A stretch of DNA of 40,394 bases from Candidatus Desulfolinea nitratireducens (GCA_014382535.1 JACNJN010000028.1:1-40394); one strand, 5' to 3'; shown: positions 1 to 7,864, counted from the first letter of the stretch. Notes: generated from the sequence alone by a model not told the origin. Made by a program: numbers and translations.

Positions 1-1091
1 AAAAACAGATTGTATGAAAGCATCATCATTTGAAACACTGCCTCATTTGCCCAAAACGATTTCAGTAATAGATGTCCAACCGCCATATCATACTTGGCTT
101 CCTTGATGTAATTCTCAGCGTTGCCGCGCTTTTCGTATGAAATGACCACTTTTTCTGAAGGCAGTTCAGTGTTGGTCACAAAGAAGAAGTATTCGTATTC
201 GTCGCCTTCTAAGAGAGATAATTGTGCCCTGTCCTTTTCTGGTTTCAATATGCGAGAGACTACAAACCTTCTGTCTTTGTCCCATGTGTTTAGTTTCGTA
301 ACTAGCTCAATAGTTTCCCTGCCCTCTTCACCTTTTACAAATAAAATAGATGGATCAGTTACTTGTGAAGCCAGTGTTGAATATTCTTTCCCCTTGATCA
401 AATACGAGCAATCCAGTAATTCTATCGTTGCAATAATGTCATCATCAAAATAACCACTGTCCATTCGGAACAGGATCTCTAAATCTTCCGTTTTGATATT
501 GGCAACGATTTCTTTGATCATTTCAGCTGCGCCATTGGCTGTATAGGTATTGCCGCTTCTCACAAAACCAGTGATGTATGCCTTAAGTTCGTCACAGAAA
601 GCAAACTGGATGTTGTAGCAAAGGTTGCCCAGTTTTTTTGGATTATAGCCCTTCGCTGCACCTTCTTGATGGCCTTCTACGCTGATAACACTGCTGTCAA
701 TATCGATTGTGATCGATGTTAGCTTACTTTTACAAAGTAGCTTTTTGAAGACTTTGAAATTGATTTCTCTGAACATTTGTGTTGTTTTATAGGTGAAGTT
801 GCCTAAAAATCTGGATACCGTTTCAGGTTCCTTCACTGAAATATCAAACTCGTTAACCAGTGGATCCCCTTGCAGGAGTTTGAGCCGTTCCAATTTATCA
901 ATTCCAATAAAATGGCCGCAGAGCATTGTTTTTACATGATTCATCTTGATTTTGTTGGTTGATTCATTATCAAAAACCAGATCGGCGTCAATCAGTTCAA
1001 AAATACCATTGGTCTTTGCATTTTCGAGCAAAAGAAATAGGCCTGCATTTGATGTCAGATTCTTGGCTGCAAAATCAATTTTATTGATCAT
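1..1091 (-). CDS. IS1380-like transposase, 5' part (runs off window edge)
   Basis: This is an open minus-strand reading frame that starts at the ATG at 1091-1089 and continues without a stop to base 1, giving at least 363 residues. A GGGA ribosome site lies just upstream. My reverse translation shows a DDE pattern of the IS1380 family: Asp in TIDIDSSV (about D132), Asp in RMDSGYFDDD (D211), and Glu in YEKRGNAENYIKEAKYD (E326). The first Asp is followed by the usual GAAKGYNPKK stretch. The enzyme would cut and paste its own element. The reading frame is intact as far as it can be seen, but the C-terminus and left end of the element lie outside the window, so activity cannot be judged. Family assignment is from recognised motifs, not from a search. 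Confidence 0.85.
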   Translation of the reverse strand, partial: MINKIDFAAKNLTSNAGLFLLLENAKTNGIFELIDADLVFDNESTNKIKMNHVKTMLCGHFIGIDKLERLKLLQGDPLVNEFDISVKEPETVSRFLGNFTYKTTQMFREINFKVFKKLLCKSKLTSITIDIDSSVISVEGHQEGAAKGYNPKKLGNLCYNIQFAFCDELKAYITGFVRSGNTYTANGAAEMIKEIVANIKTEDLEILFRMDSGYFDDDIIATIELLDCSYLIKGKEYSTLASQVTDPSILFVKGEEGRETIELVTKLNTWDKDRRFVVSRILKPEKDRAQLSLLEGDEYEYFFFVTNTELPSEKVVISYEKRGNAENYIKEAKYDMAVGHLLLKSFWANEAVFQMMMLSYNLF

Positions 1092-1180
1092 AATTAAGTC
1101 CCTTTTCGCTGTTGCTATTTTATTTACTTCAATTTTAACATGCGAGGAGCGTAAAAGTCAGCTGATCCAATCGCTTTTTC

Positions 1181-1199
1181 TTTCACCCATTGGGTGAAA
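1181..1199. repeat. 9-bp inverted repeat near the insertion sequence
   Basis: TTTCACCCATTGGGTGAAA is a perfect palindrome with 9-bp arms and a one-base centre, about 90 bases upstream of the transposase start. It could be a regulatory site or part of the element's end. The terminal inverted repeat of the element cannot be fixed because the other end is missing. The rest of 1092-1452 holds only the terminator and promoter listed separately. Confidence 0.4.
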
Positions 1200-1299
1200 A
1201 CCAAACTTGACGAAACCTTTGAGTTTTCAGGCTGAATAGGTTGTTTTTGTGGGTTTTTTGATTAATTGACGTAGAATGCGGGGAATATATAAGATTCAC

Positions 1300-1332
1300 A
1301 AAAGGACAGGCGAGCGTCTGTCCTTTTCATTT
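1300..1332 (+). terminator. Rho-independent terminator-like hairpin
   Basis: AAAAGGACAG and CTGTCCTTTT form a 10-bp stem with an 8-base loop, followed by CATTTTT. No plus-strand gene lies immediately upstream, so it may be the orphaned terminator of a gene displaced by the insertion sequence. Confidence 0.5.
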
Positions 1333-1351
1333 TTAATATGCCTTTTGCTAC

Positions 1352-1380
1352 TTGACCCGCGACCCTTCCCGTTCTACAAT
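1352..1380 (+). promoter_or_regulatory. Sigma-70-type promoter of glyA-gcvT
   Basis: TTGACC (1352-1357) and TACAAT (1375-1380) are separated by exactly 17 bases. The predicted start near 1387 leaves a leader of about 65 bases before the ATG at 1453, with a weak AATGTC/GACATT hairpin and the ribosome site ACGGAG at 1441. No riboswitch is evident. Confidence 0.6.
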
Positions 1381-1452
1381 TTATACATAAATGTCTGACA
1401 AATTGACATTTTCTTCTATTAACCCAAATCACCCTATTTTACGGAGATTCTG

Positions 1453-4400
1453 ATGACCGATTTTCTTTTCCGCGGCTCATTGGCCGACCTCGACCCGGAC
1501 GTTCACCAACTGACCGAGATCGAAGCCGAACGCCAGGTCCGCAAGCTGATCATGATCGCTTCTGAAAGCCAGGCCCCACTTGCTGTGCGCGAGGCCCTGG
1601 GATCCTCTTTCCATAATGTATACGCGGAAGGCTATCCCGACGAGGATACGCGCCAGATGACTGAGGGTGAAATTTTTGATTACCCAGCACGCCTGGGACA
1701 TTACCGCCGTTATTCTGACCCGCGCTATTATAAGGGTGTCGAATATGCCGATACGATCGAGGCCCTTGCCCGACGACGGGCCGCCGAGGTTTTCGCCGCA
1801 AACGGGGTCACTGCCGACGAGATCTTCGTCAACGTGCAGGCGCTTTCAGGTGGCCCCGCCAATAACGCTGTTTACCATGCGCTGGTCAAACCCGGCGATA
1901 CCGTGATGGGCATGGATCTGCTGCATGGCGGGCATCTCTCGCATGGTTCACATGTCAATCGCTCCGGGAAATACTACAATATCATCAGTTACGGGATCGA
2001 TGCTGAGACCGAGAAGATCGACTACGATGTCGTCCGTGAATTGGCGCTTGAGCATAAACCAAAGATGATCATCGCTGGTTTCTCCTCCTATTCATGGGTG
2101 CCTGACTGGAAGAAATTCCGTGCGATCGCGGATGAGGTCGGCGCTTATCTGCTGACCGACATTTCCCATATCGGTGGCCTGACAGCGGCCGGGGTTGTCC
2201 CTTCACCGATCGGTATCGCGGATGTGGTGATGACGACCACGCATAAATCCCTGCATGGCCCTCGTGGCGCAATCCTGATGACCACCAGCCCAAAAATCTC
2301 GAGCGCCATCGACCGGGCCGTTTTCCCCGGCGAGCAGGGCGGACCCCATATCAATGTTTTTGCGGGACTTGCCACGGCTTTCAAAGTTGCCAAAACAGAG
2401 CAATATAAAAAACTCCAGCAATTGACGATCGACAACGCCATAGCGATGGTGGATCAATTCCAGAAACGCGGATTGAAGGTGCCTTTTGGTGGCACAGATT
2501 GCCATCTGATCAATCTTGATTGCACCACCATCAAAGGACCCGATGGGGCAACGCTGAGCGGTGATATGGCCTCCCGTATTCTTGATATTGCCGGATTGGT
2601 CGTCAACCGGAATACCATTCCCGGTGATACATCGGCGCTGGCACCCTCCGGGATTCGTCTCGGTACGCCCTGGATCACGCAGCGTGGTTTTGATGAGGCC
2701 AAATCCCGGGAATTGGCTGATGTCATCGCCGATGTACTGCTCGGCTGCCAACCCTATTTCATGGATGTGCCCAAGAAGCGCAAACCGCAACGCCGCGCGA
2801 ATATCGATTTTGAATTGTTAAATGATGCCAAACTGCGCATCCGCAAATTGGCCCTTGCAGCAGGGATGGATTTTGAGCCGATCGACAGTGGCTATCCCCA
2901 CTTTTATTATATTGATGATAAGGCCAAGGCCAAAGATGGCTGGGCTGTATATGACCTGAAAGGCAGACAGGTCCGGCAGGCACTGGATTATGCCCTCGGT
3001 GCTGATTTTTCCTCCCTGCGTAATAAAAAGAGTGCGCCGACCATCCTCCACACCCCGAATGGGATCGTAAAGGGAACCCTGACCCGGGTCACGAGCGAAT
3101 CGTACCGTCTGAGCGTCCCGGAAGAAGAGGCCACCCTTGTTGCCACCTGGCTGCGGGATCTCTCGGATGGCTATGTCTCCCTGAATATCAGCAAAGACGG
3201 AAATTTCACCCCCAGCCGTGTGCCCGGGCCCTTCGTTGTGGCCGAATCGGATGCCAAGCCTGTAAAATGGAAGAAAGGCAGCAAAGAGATCGACAAGCCC
3301 TTCTTCCTCGGCATTAACCAGCTTGATGCAAAAACCCGCGAGGCGCTTCCCGATTTCAAATGGGAGGAACCCGCTGATCCGCCCCTCCAGCGCACCCCGA
3401 TTTACGATGCACATAAGGAGCTGGGCGGCAAATTGATCCCCTTTGCAGGCTGGGAAATGCCGGTCTGGTATTCGAGCGTGGTGGAAGAGCATCATGCCAC
3501 CCGTCAGGCTGCCGGTCTTTTCGACGTGGCCCATATGGGTGTTTACGATGTCCGCGGCGAAGATGCGGCCTCCTTCCTGGATACGGTCTGCGCCAACGAT
3601 GTCGGCGGGCTTGCTCCCGGCAATTCGCTCTATTCTCATTTCCTGACCCCTGATGCCGAAGTGATCGACGATACCCTGATCTACAGACGCGGCTGGGATG
3701 ATTATCTCGTGGTGGTGAATGCCTCCAATGATGATAAGGATTGCACCTGGCTGGAATCTGTCCGGGATGGGAAGGTCAAGATCGATAATGCCTATCCCTG
3801 GGTGCGGACCTTTGGGTATAACGCCGAGATCCGCAACCTGCGCGATCCCAAAGCTGGTTCCGCCATGCGGGTGGATATTGCCCTTCAGGGCCCCCGCTCG
3901 CGCGAGATCCTGCTCGCGATGGGCGTCGATGACGATACCCGCGCGAATATCATGAATCTCAAACGGACACAGCTCTGCGACGCAGTCGTCGGTCCTTCGA
4001 CCCCCTCACGGGGACAGGCAGGCTCAGGAGAGCCATTCGACCTGATCGTCTCCCGCACCGGCTATACCGGCGAAGCAATGGCTTTTGAACTCTTCGTACA
4101 TCCCGACCGTGCGGCTGAATTCTGGAACGCTGTCCTGAAAGCTGGCGCGCCATTCGGCGTCAAACCGATCGGTTTGGGCGCCCGCGATAGCCTGCGGACC
4201 GAATTTGGTCTGCCGCTTTACGGTCACGAAATGGGACTTGGTTCTGGTCAACTGGGCCAGCCCGATCTGGGCGTCGCCGAAGGCGGATTTGGCTCCTACG
4301 TCAAGACCTATAAACCCTATTTCATCGGACGCGAGGCCTATCTCGCCAATGAGAAAGAACGAAAGGGCGTTGTGGCGAGATTCACCTTCACCGAGAAGGG

Positions 4401-4665
4401 TGTTCGGATGGCCCATAACGGCGATCCCGTCCTGGATAAACGTGGCAAGGTCATCGGTTGGGTGACCTCCTGCGCCGTCGATGCGCAGGGCTACTTAACC
4501 GGCCAGGCCTATCTGCCGCTCAAATTTGCGGAGAAGGATACCCCGATCTTTATTTACCAGAGCGCGCCAAAGAAGGCCAGCCCGATTCCCGCCGAGATGA
4601 AAACCGGTGATAAGGCCACCCTTCCGAACGCGGCGGTGGTGGTTTCTAGATTTGCTAAACTATAA
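1453..4665 (+). CDS. glyA-gcvT: Fused serine hydroxymethyltransferase / glycine cleavage T protein
   Basis: A 1070-residue protein joins two one-carbon enzymes. Residues ~10-465 are a PLP-dependent serine hydroxymethyltransferase (serine + tetrahydrofolate to glycine + methylene-tetrahydrofolate), with the Schiff-base lysine K265 in TTTHKSLHGPRGA. Residues ~645-1070 are the aminomethyltransferase of the glycine cleavage system, starting near PIYDAHKELGGKLIPFAGWE. Between them, residues ~465-640 form a segment I do not recognise (GIVKGTLTRVTSESYRLSVP and nearby). Each part is close to the normal length of its stand-alone family, so this is a true fusion with no frameshift. A strong promoter and a ribosome site (ACGGAG) support the start. 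Both halves use methylene-tetrahydrofolate and glycine, so the fusion may couple serine-glycine interconversion to glycine cleavage. The P, H and L proteins are not in this window. Confidence 0.93.
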   Translation: MTDFLFRGSLADLDPDVHQLTEIEAERQVRKLIMIASESQAPLAVREALGSSFHNVYAEGYPDEDTRQMTEGEIFDYPARLGHYRRYSDPRYYKGVEYADTIEALARRRAAEVFAANGVTADEIFVNVQALSGGPANNAVYHALVKPGDTVMGMDLLHGGHLSHGSHVNRSGKYYNIISYGIDAETEKIDYDVVRELALEHKPKMIIAGFSSYSWVPDWKKFRAIADEVGAYLLTDISHIGGLTAAGVVPSPIGIADVVMTTTHKSLHGPRGAILMTTSPKISSAIDRAVFPGEQGGPHINVFAGLATAFKVAKTEQYKKLQQLTIDNAIAMVDQFQKRGLKVPFGGTDCHLINLDCTTIKGPDGATLSGDMASRILDIAGLVVNRNTIPGDTSALAPSGIRLGTPWITQRGFDEAKSRELADVIADVLLGCQPYFMDVPKKRKPQRRANIDFELLNDAKLRIRKLALAAGMDFEPIDSGYPHFYYIDDKAKAKDGWAVYDLKGRQVRQALDYALGADFSSLRNKKSAPTILHTPNGIVKGTLTRVTSESYRLSVPEEEATLVATWLRDLSDGYVSLNISKDGNFTPSRVPGPFVVAESDAKPVKWKKGSKEIDKPFFLGINQLDAKTREALPDFKWEEPADPPLQRTPIYDAHKELGGKLIPFAGWEMPVWYSSVVEEHHATRQAAGLFDVAHMGVYDVRGEDAASFLDTVCANDVGGLAPGNSLYSHFLTPDAEVIDDTLIYRRGWDDYLVVVNASNDDKDCTWLESVRDGKVKIDNAYPWVRTFGYNAEIRNLRDPKAGSAMRVDIALQGPRSREILLAMGVDDDTRANIMNLKRTQLCDAVVGPSTPSRGQAGSGEPFDLIVSRTGYTGEAMAFELFVHPDRAAEFWNAVLKAGAPFGVKPIGLGARDSLRTEFGLPLYGHEMGLGSGQLGQPDLGVAEGGFGSYVKTYKPYFIGREAYLANEKERKGVVARFTFTEKGVRMAHNGDPVLDKRGKVIGWVTSCAVDAQGYLTGQAYLPLKFAEKDTPIFIYQSAPKKASPIPAEMKTGDKATLPNAAVVVSRFAKL

Positions 4666-4798
4666 AACTGAATTTACCTTGAAGGGCACTTGTGCAAGCG
4701 GAGCGAAGCAATCTCCTCGAACATAAGACTGTTTCGGCGCAAAAGAAGCGCCTCGCAGAATCATAGAATAGAGAAGGCGGCAGCAAGGGGCTGCCGCC
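4621..4798 (+). repeat. 178-bp direct repeat, copy A (3' end of glyA-gcvT plus terminator)
   Basis: The last 15 codons of glyA-gcvT and the following terminator region recur at 5487-5664 with a constant offset of 866 bases. By eye there are about 10 mismatches in 178 positions and no net indel. The differences inside the coding part are at synonymous third positions (CTT/CTG, AAC/AAT). The repeat also contains GAAGCAATCTCC, a short motif shared with the palindromic repeat at 18249-18330. Confidence 0.9.
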
Positions 4799-4804
4799 TT
4801 TTTT
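4774..4804 (+). terminator. Terminator of glyA-gcvT
   Basis: AAGGCGGCAGC and GCTGCCGCCTT form an 11-bp GC-rich stem with a 5-base loop, followed directly by a T run. The duplicate at 5639-5664 keeps the stem, apart from one changed base, but has lost the T run and is probably a weak terminator. Confidence 0.85.
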
Positions 4805-4815
4805 GGTTGGGTTCA

Positions 4816-4824
4816 TGCTATAAT
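4816..4824 (+). promoter_or_regulatory. Extended -10 promoter of the MNT-HEPN pair
   Basis: TGCTATAAT is a perfect extended -10 element 18 bases upstream of the mntA ATG. No good -35 is seen at the matching distance. The toxin-antitoxin pair therefore probably has its own promoter behind the glyA-gcvT terminator. Confidence 0.5.
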
Positions 4825-4841
4825 TTTTCCGCGAGGTTAAT

Positions 4842-5147
4842 ATGAAAAAAGAAAAAATCTCCGTCCCTAAAGAAAAAATTATAGCATTTTGCCAACGTTG
4901 GGAAATCGTAGAGTTCTCCCTCTTTGGCTCTATTTTGCGTGATGATTTCAACGCGCAAAGTGACATAGATGTTTTGGTCGTCTTTGCAAAAAAAGCAGAA
5001 ATCGGACTCTTTGAGATTGCCCAAATGCAAATCGAGTTAGAAGATATTTATGGACGCCCAGTTGACGTGGTTGAAAAAGACAGCTTGCGTAATCCTTATA
5101 GACGTGAAGAAATTCTGAAAACAGCACAGGTGCTTTATGCCGATTGA
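4842..5147 (+). CDS. mntA: MNT-type nucleotidyltransferase, antitoxin of a MntA-HepT pair
   Basis: This 101-residue minimal nucleotidyltransferase has the exact GSX10DXD signature of MntA antitoxins: G29-S30, then D41 and D43 in SDIDVLV. In characterised MntA-HepT systems the enzyme silences the HEPN toxin by transferring AMP to a tyrosine next to its RX4HXY motif. Here the partner follows at once and overlaps by 11 bases (5137-5147), so the two are translationally coupled. The ribosome site GCGAGG precedes the ATG at 4842. The pair sits between the two copies of the 178-bp repeat and looks like an insertion behind glyA-gcvT. The function of this particular pair is inferred from family and gene order. 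Confidence 0.92.
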   Translation: MKKEKISVPKEKIIAFCQRWEIVEFSLFGSILRDDFNAQSDIDVLVVFAKKAEIGLFEIAQMQIELEDIYGRPVDVVEKDSLRNPYRREEILKTAQVLYAD

Positions 5148-5481
5148 AAAGCAAAATTTAACGTATCTCTGGGATATGCGTGAAGCTGCTCGTGAGATTA
5201 CAGAATTTATGAAAGGTATCTCTCACGCAAAATTTGAGAAAAACAAGCAACTACGCTATGCGATAGAACGGCAATTGACGGTCATTGGCGAAGCGGCAAA
5301 TCATATTTCTGGAGAATTTCAGGAATCCCACGCTGATATTCCGTGGGCACAAATTATCGGCCAACGAAATGTCTTGGCGCATGATTACGGGACAATTATG
5401 ACTGATCGGGTTTGGCATGCTGCAACAGTTAGCGTGCCAGAACTTTTGAAGGCTCTGGAGAAATTACTTCCTGATGATTAA
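5137..5481 (+). CDS. hepT: HEPN (DUF86) toxin, HepT-like
   Basis: A 114-residue helical protein of the DUF86/HEPN family. It carries the RNase signature RX4HXY as R77-N-V-L-A-H82-D-Y84, with the catalytic Arg and His and the tyrosine that the partner nucleotidyltransferase would AMPylate. Family toxins cut RNA when released from the antitoxin. The gene overlaps mntA by 11 bases and ends six bases before copy B of the 178-bp repeat. All motif residues are present, so the pair is probably functional. Confidence 0.92.
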   Translation: MPIEKQNLTYLWDMREAAREITEFMKGISHAKFEKNKQLRYAIERQLTVIGEAANHISGEFQESHADIPWAQIIGQRNVLAHDYGTIMTDRVWHAATVSVPELLKALEKLLPDD

Positions 5482-5486
5482 TAACT

Positions 5487-5664
5487 CTGCCGAATGCGGC
5501 GGTGGTGGTTTCTAGATTTGCTAAACTATAAAACTGAATTTACCCTGAAGGGCACTTGTGCGAGCGGAGCGAAGCAATCTCCTCGAACATAAGACTGCTT
5601 CGGCGCAAAAGAAGCGCCTCGCAGAATCAAATAAAAGAGAAGGCGGCAGCAGGGGGCTGCCGTC
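5487..5664 (+). repeat. 178-bp direct repeat, copy B (duplicated 3' end of glyA-gcvT)
   Basis: This second copy begins inside the duplicated coding end of glyA-gcvT (codons for LPNAAVVVSRFAKL and the stop) and runs through the terminator stem. With copy A it brackets 688 bases holding the MNT-HEPN pair. A start codon inside this copy (5556) opens in frame with the next gene, but its first 42 codons are only repeat sequence. Confidence 0.9.
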
Positions 5665-5681
5665 TAATTAATAGGATATGC

Positions 5682-6941
5682 ATGTTAGTGTATTACAAAA
5701 GCACTCTGCTAAAATTATTCAGCTTGGTAAATATAATTAAAGACGATCCCTTTAAGCATGCTAACGAATTCTTAGAAATACAAGAAATATTAATAAAAAG
5801 AATATCCTATGTAGAACGACAAATTAGGCAAAACCGTAAAAGAATTAAAGAGTTAAAAGCCATCTTGGGCTCACCGGAAATTTGCCTAATTAAGAGTAAA
5901 GTTCGAGAGACAAAAATAAATATTGAAATTTTTCAAAGTCAGATTAAAAGCTATCAAGATATATTGATAATCTTTCGTTGGGTAGGAGATGCTCTTGCAT
6001 TTTCACTCATTGATCGATGGAGCCTAAAGCCACTTGGTTTGAAAAAAGAATCTCCTGGTTTTATTTCTGGAAAAAAAGGGGCGAAACGCGAAAGGAAAAT
6101 ATTTAGAGCAATTCAAAAGAGACCAGATACATTGGCTCTTCTTAACGATCTAAGCAATTGTATGCGGCATGGCGATATTACTGTGTTTCATAACGCTATT
6201 CCTAGCACCGCCCCTCCTCTTATATTTGAAATAAAATCTCAAAAACGAGGTAATAAGAGAGAATTAAGACAAGCTGAAAAGATACAAAAAATATTAAATT
6301 ATCTTGATAGGGATTACACGGATACACTATACGGATTAGATACCCCATTTACAAGACTTGCAACTACAACAAAAGGTGTTTTTTTTGTTGATGAAGTAAA
6401 TGCTGTTCTTCAGAGTGGTCGAGTGCAGGGGAAATGCTATAGGGAAATAGAAAAAGGACTATATTATTTTTCTATTTCTAATCCTACTATTGAGAAAGTA
6501 CGGGGGCTTATTGAGAAAATCGCAAAGCATTGCGTTGGGGAATTTATTGTGGGACAAGTCAACAAATACGTTTATAAGGATTTAGTATACTTTCCCCCCA
6601 CATTATCAATTGTTGATCCTGAAACTTTATATCTCTTTTGTACAGGAGAGTTGATTCTTGGTGTTGTGTTAGATACTGGCGTAGTACAGAAAAAAATTGA
6701 ATCTATGGGTTTTGGTGTTGAATTTTTACATGAAAAAGAAGAACCTTATCTTTTTATCGAAAAACCACAGCCTCCTCATAATCCTCCTGCCAAAATAGGT
6801 ATAGGGAAACACCTTTTCAATAGGATTTTTGCCGAATTTATGAGTATGGATTGGCTGATTACAGAAACCATAGAAACTTTGAACGGTAAAATATCTGAGT
6901 TTCGTAACCTGCCCCCTAGTAAATTTGAACATATTGAATAA
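5682..6941 (+). CDS. Coiled-coil protein with a PD-(D/E)XK nuclease-like core
   Basis: A 419-residue protein of no family I can name. I start it at ATG 5682, which has AGGA a few bases upstream, because the longer frame from 5556 would translate the flanking repeat. Residues ~15-100 are charged and helical, probably a coiled coil. The middle carries a pattern typical of PD-(D/E)XK nucleases: D165 in HGDITVF, E183-x-K185 in IFEIKSQ, and Q197 in RQAEK, with several basic residues between. The C-terminal ~200 residues are unassigned. The gene is clearly AT-richer than its neighbours, which suggests recent transfer, and it lies next to a toxin-antitoxin pair. A role in DNA cleavage or phage defence is an inference. 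It could instead be a degenerate or non-catalytic member of the fold. Confidence 0.65.
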   Translation: MLVYYKSTLLKLFSLVNIIKDDPFKHANEFLEIQEILIKRISYVERQIRQNRKRIKELKAILGSPEICLIKSKVRETKINIEIFQSQIKSYQDILIIFRWVGDALAFSLIDRWSLKPLGLKKESPGFISGKKGAKRERKIFRAIQKRPDTLALLNDLSNCMRHGDITVFHNAIPSTAPPLIFEIKSQKRGNKRELRQAEKIQKILNYLDRDYTDTLYGLDTPFTRLATTTKGVFFVDEVNAVLQSGRVQGKCYREIEKGLYYFSISNPTIEKVRGLIEKIAKHCVGEFIVGQVNKYVYKDLVYFPPTLSIVDPETLYLFCTGELILGVVLDTGVVQKKIESMGFGVEFLHEKEEPYLFIEKPQPPHNPPAKIGIGKHLFNRIFAEFMSMDWLITETIETLNGKISEFRNLPPSKFEHIE

Positions 6942-7057
6942 TGGAGAAGAAAGCAATCCAATTTAACGACAATATCTACAAGGACCTCGCCGAGATGATC
7001 GAAATCTGGCACCATGAGCATCCCGATGACCAGACTGAAGTCCCCGTAGCGGATTAG
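6941..7057 (+). CDS. Small ORF overlapping the preceding stop codon, unknown
   Basis: A 38-codon frame starts in the TAATG overlap with the stop of the previous gene and ends at TAG 7055-7057. Its product begins MEKKAIQFNDNIYKDLAEMI and is acidic. Base composition is higher in GC than the upstream AT-rich gene, so it may be the start of an older gene that once followed glyA-gcvT. Nothing more can be said about function. Confidence 0.3.
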   Translation: MEKKAIQFNDNIYKDLAEMIEIWHHEHPDDQTEVPVAD

Positions 7058-7074
7058 CCCTACAGATTTTTACG

Positions 7075-7114
7075 AAAACAGATGGTTGGGCAATCGTCCA
7101 ACTGTCTGTTTTTA
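7075..7114 (+). terminator. Terminator-like hairpin after the AT-rich gene
   Basis: AAAACAGATGGTTGG pairs with CCAACTGTCTGTTTT apart from two mismatches, with an 8-base loop and a T run. It fits as the terminator of the 5682-7057 transcription unit. Confidence 0.6.
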
Positions 7115-7140
7115 AAATACTTGGTGGCTTATTGAATTTC

Positions 7141-7260
7141 CTTACTGAAACTTTTTTGTTTCTTATTGAAACTTTTTTGTTTCTTACTGAAACTTTTTGG
7201 TTTCTTACTGAAACTTTTTAGTTTCTCTACTGAAACATTCTGGTCTCACTACTGAAACTG
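7141..7260. repeat. Tandem array of ~21-bp units, array 1 (about six units)
   Basis: The unit is close to CTTACTGAAACTTTTTTGTTT, repeated about six times with drift at the 3' end. Each unit holds a GAAAC/GTTTC inverted pair around a T run. A related array lies at 7784-7864, and both are preceded by the same CTTGGTGGCTTATTGAATTT sequence. Confidence 0.8.
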
Positions 7261-7305
7261 TCGAGAACCAACCTGGAAGGCCAGCGTTTGGCAGGTGATA
7301 GAATC

Positions 7306-7357
7306 AAAAAAGGCCTTCCAGGATCACCCAAGTCTTGGAAGGCTTTTCCTTTTTTGG
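7306..7357. terminator. Hairpin with T run inside the repeat block
   Basis: AAAAAAGGCCTTCCA and TGGAAGGCTTTT form a stem with one bulge and a loop of about 15 bases, followed by CCTTTTTT. No gene ends just upstream on the plus strand. It resembles in layout the hairpin at 10274-10310. Confidence 0.4.
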
Positions 7358-7522
7358 AGCATCGCACGGGGATTAATCCCCTGCTCAATTCATGGAAGCC
7401 CTGCCGGGCTAGAACCCAGTCCAACGGACTTTCATGCACTGAGCAGGTGGCTTTAGCCCCGCTCAATCCCTTAGCAAGACCTATCACGATCTTGGTGGTA
7501 AACCCTCTTAGGATATCCTTAG

Positions 7523-7610
7523 AAACTTATCTAAACATCTTTCAAAACATGCCTATACATCTTTGGAAACATATCTATACATCTTTTCAAACGCCTCTAG
7601 GCTCGTTTCA
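7523..7610. repeat. 22-bp-period tandem repeat, four units
   Basis: Four consecutive 22-base units each start with AAAC and share a core like TATCTATACATCTTT. The last unit is diverged. There are no spacers, so this is not a CRISPR array. Confidence 0.7.
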
Positions 7611-7708
7611 ACCCCTTCCAGATATCCAATAGACCTCTTGCATAAGTGCTCCCGGCGGCGTCCCCGCCGCCGAGGACGGCGGCTAGAGCAGTGTCAAAAA
7701 GGGACTTT

Positions 7709-7756
7709 TTCAATAAGCCACCGTGGATTTCCCAAAATCCACGGTGGCTTATTGAA
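7709..7756. repeat. Perfect 22-bp-stem hairpin
   Basis: Bases 7709-7730 are the exact reverse complement of 7735-7756, with a 4-base CCCA loop. The arms contain GGTGGCTTATTGAA, the motif that also precedes both ~21-bp arrays. It could act as a transcription barrier or be a mobile palindromic repeat. Confidence 0.8.
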
Positions 7757-7783
7757 ATTCCTTGGTGGCTTATTGAATTTCCT

Positions 7784-7864
7784 TACTGAAACTTTTTTGT
7801 TTCTTACTGAAACTTTTTAGTCACTCTACTGAAACCTTTTGATTTCTTACTGAAACTTTCTGGT
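7784..7864. repeat. Tandem array of ~21-bp units, array 2 (about four units)
   Basis: Four units of the same CTTACTGAAACTTTTTTGTTT family as array 1. The array ends about 20 bases before the stop codon of the thioredoxin-fold gene and may form part of its 3' untranslated region. Confidence 0.75.

Noticed and set aside
121-1197. Plus-strand frames at 121-453 and 946-1197
   Set aside because: They lie antisense to the transposase, whose reading frame is open over the whole interval and carries DDE motifs.
2203-3639. Long minus-strand frames (195 and 273 residues) opposite glyA-gcvT
   Set aside because: They are shadows of a clear enzyme gene and show no family motifs.
5556-5681. Extended start for the nuclease-like gene
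   Set aside because: These 42 codons lie inside the 178-bp repeat and have no suitable ribosome site; ATG 5682 is preferred.
7141-7864. CRISPR array
   Set aside because: The repeats are 21-22 bases, directly abutting, without unique spacers, and no cas genes are present.
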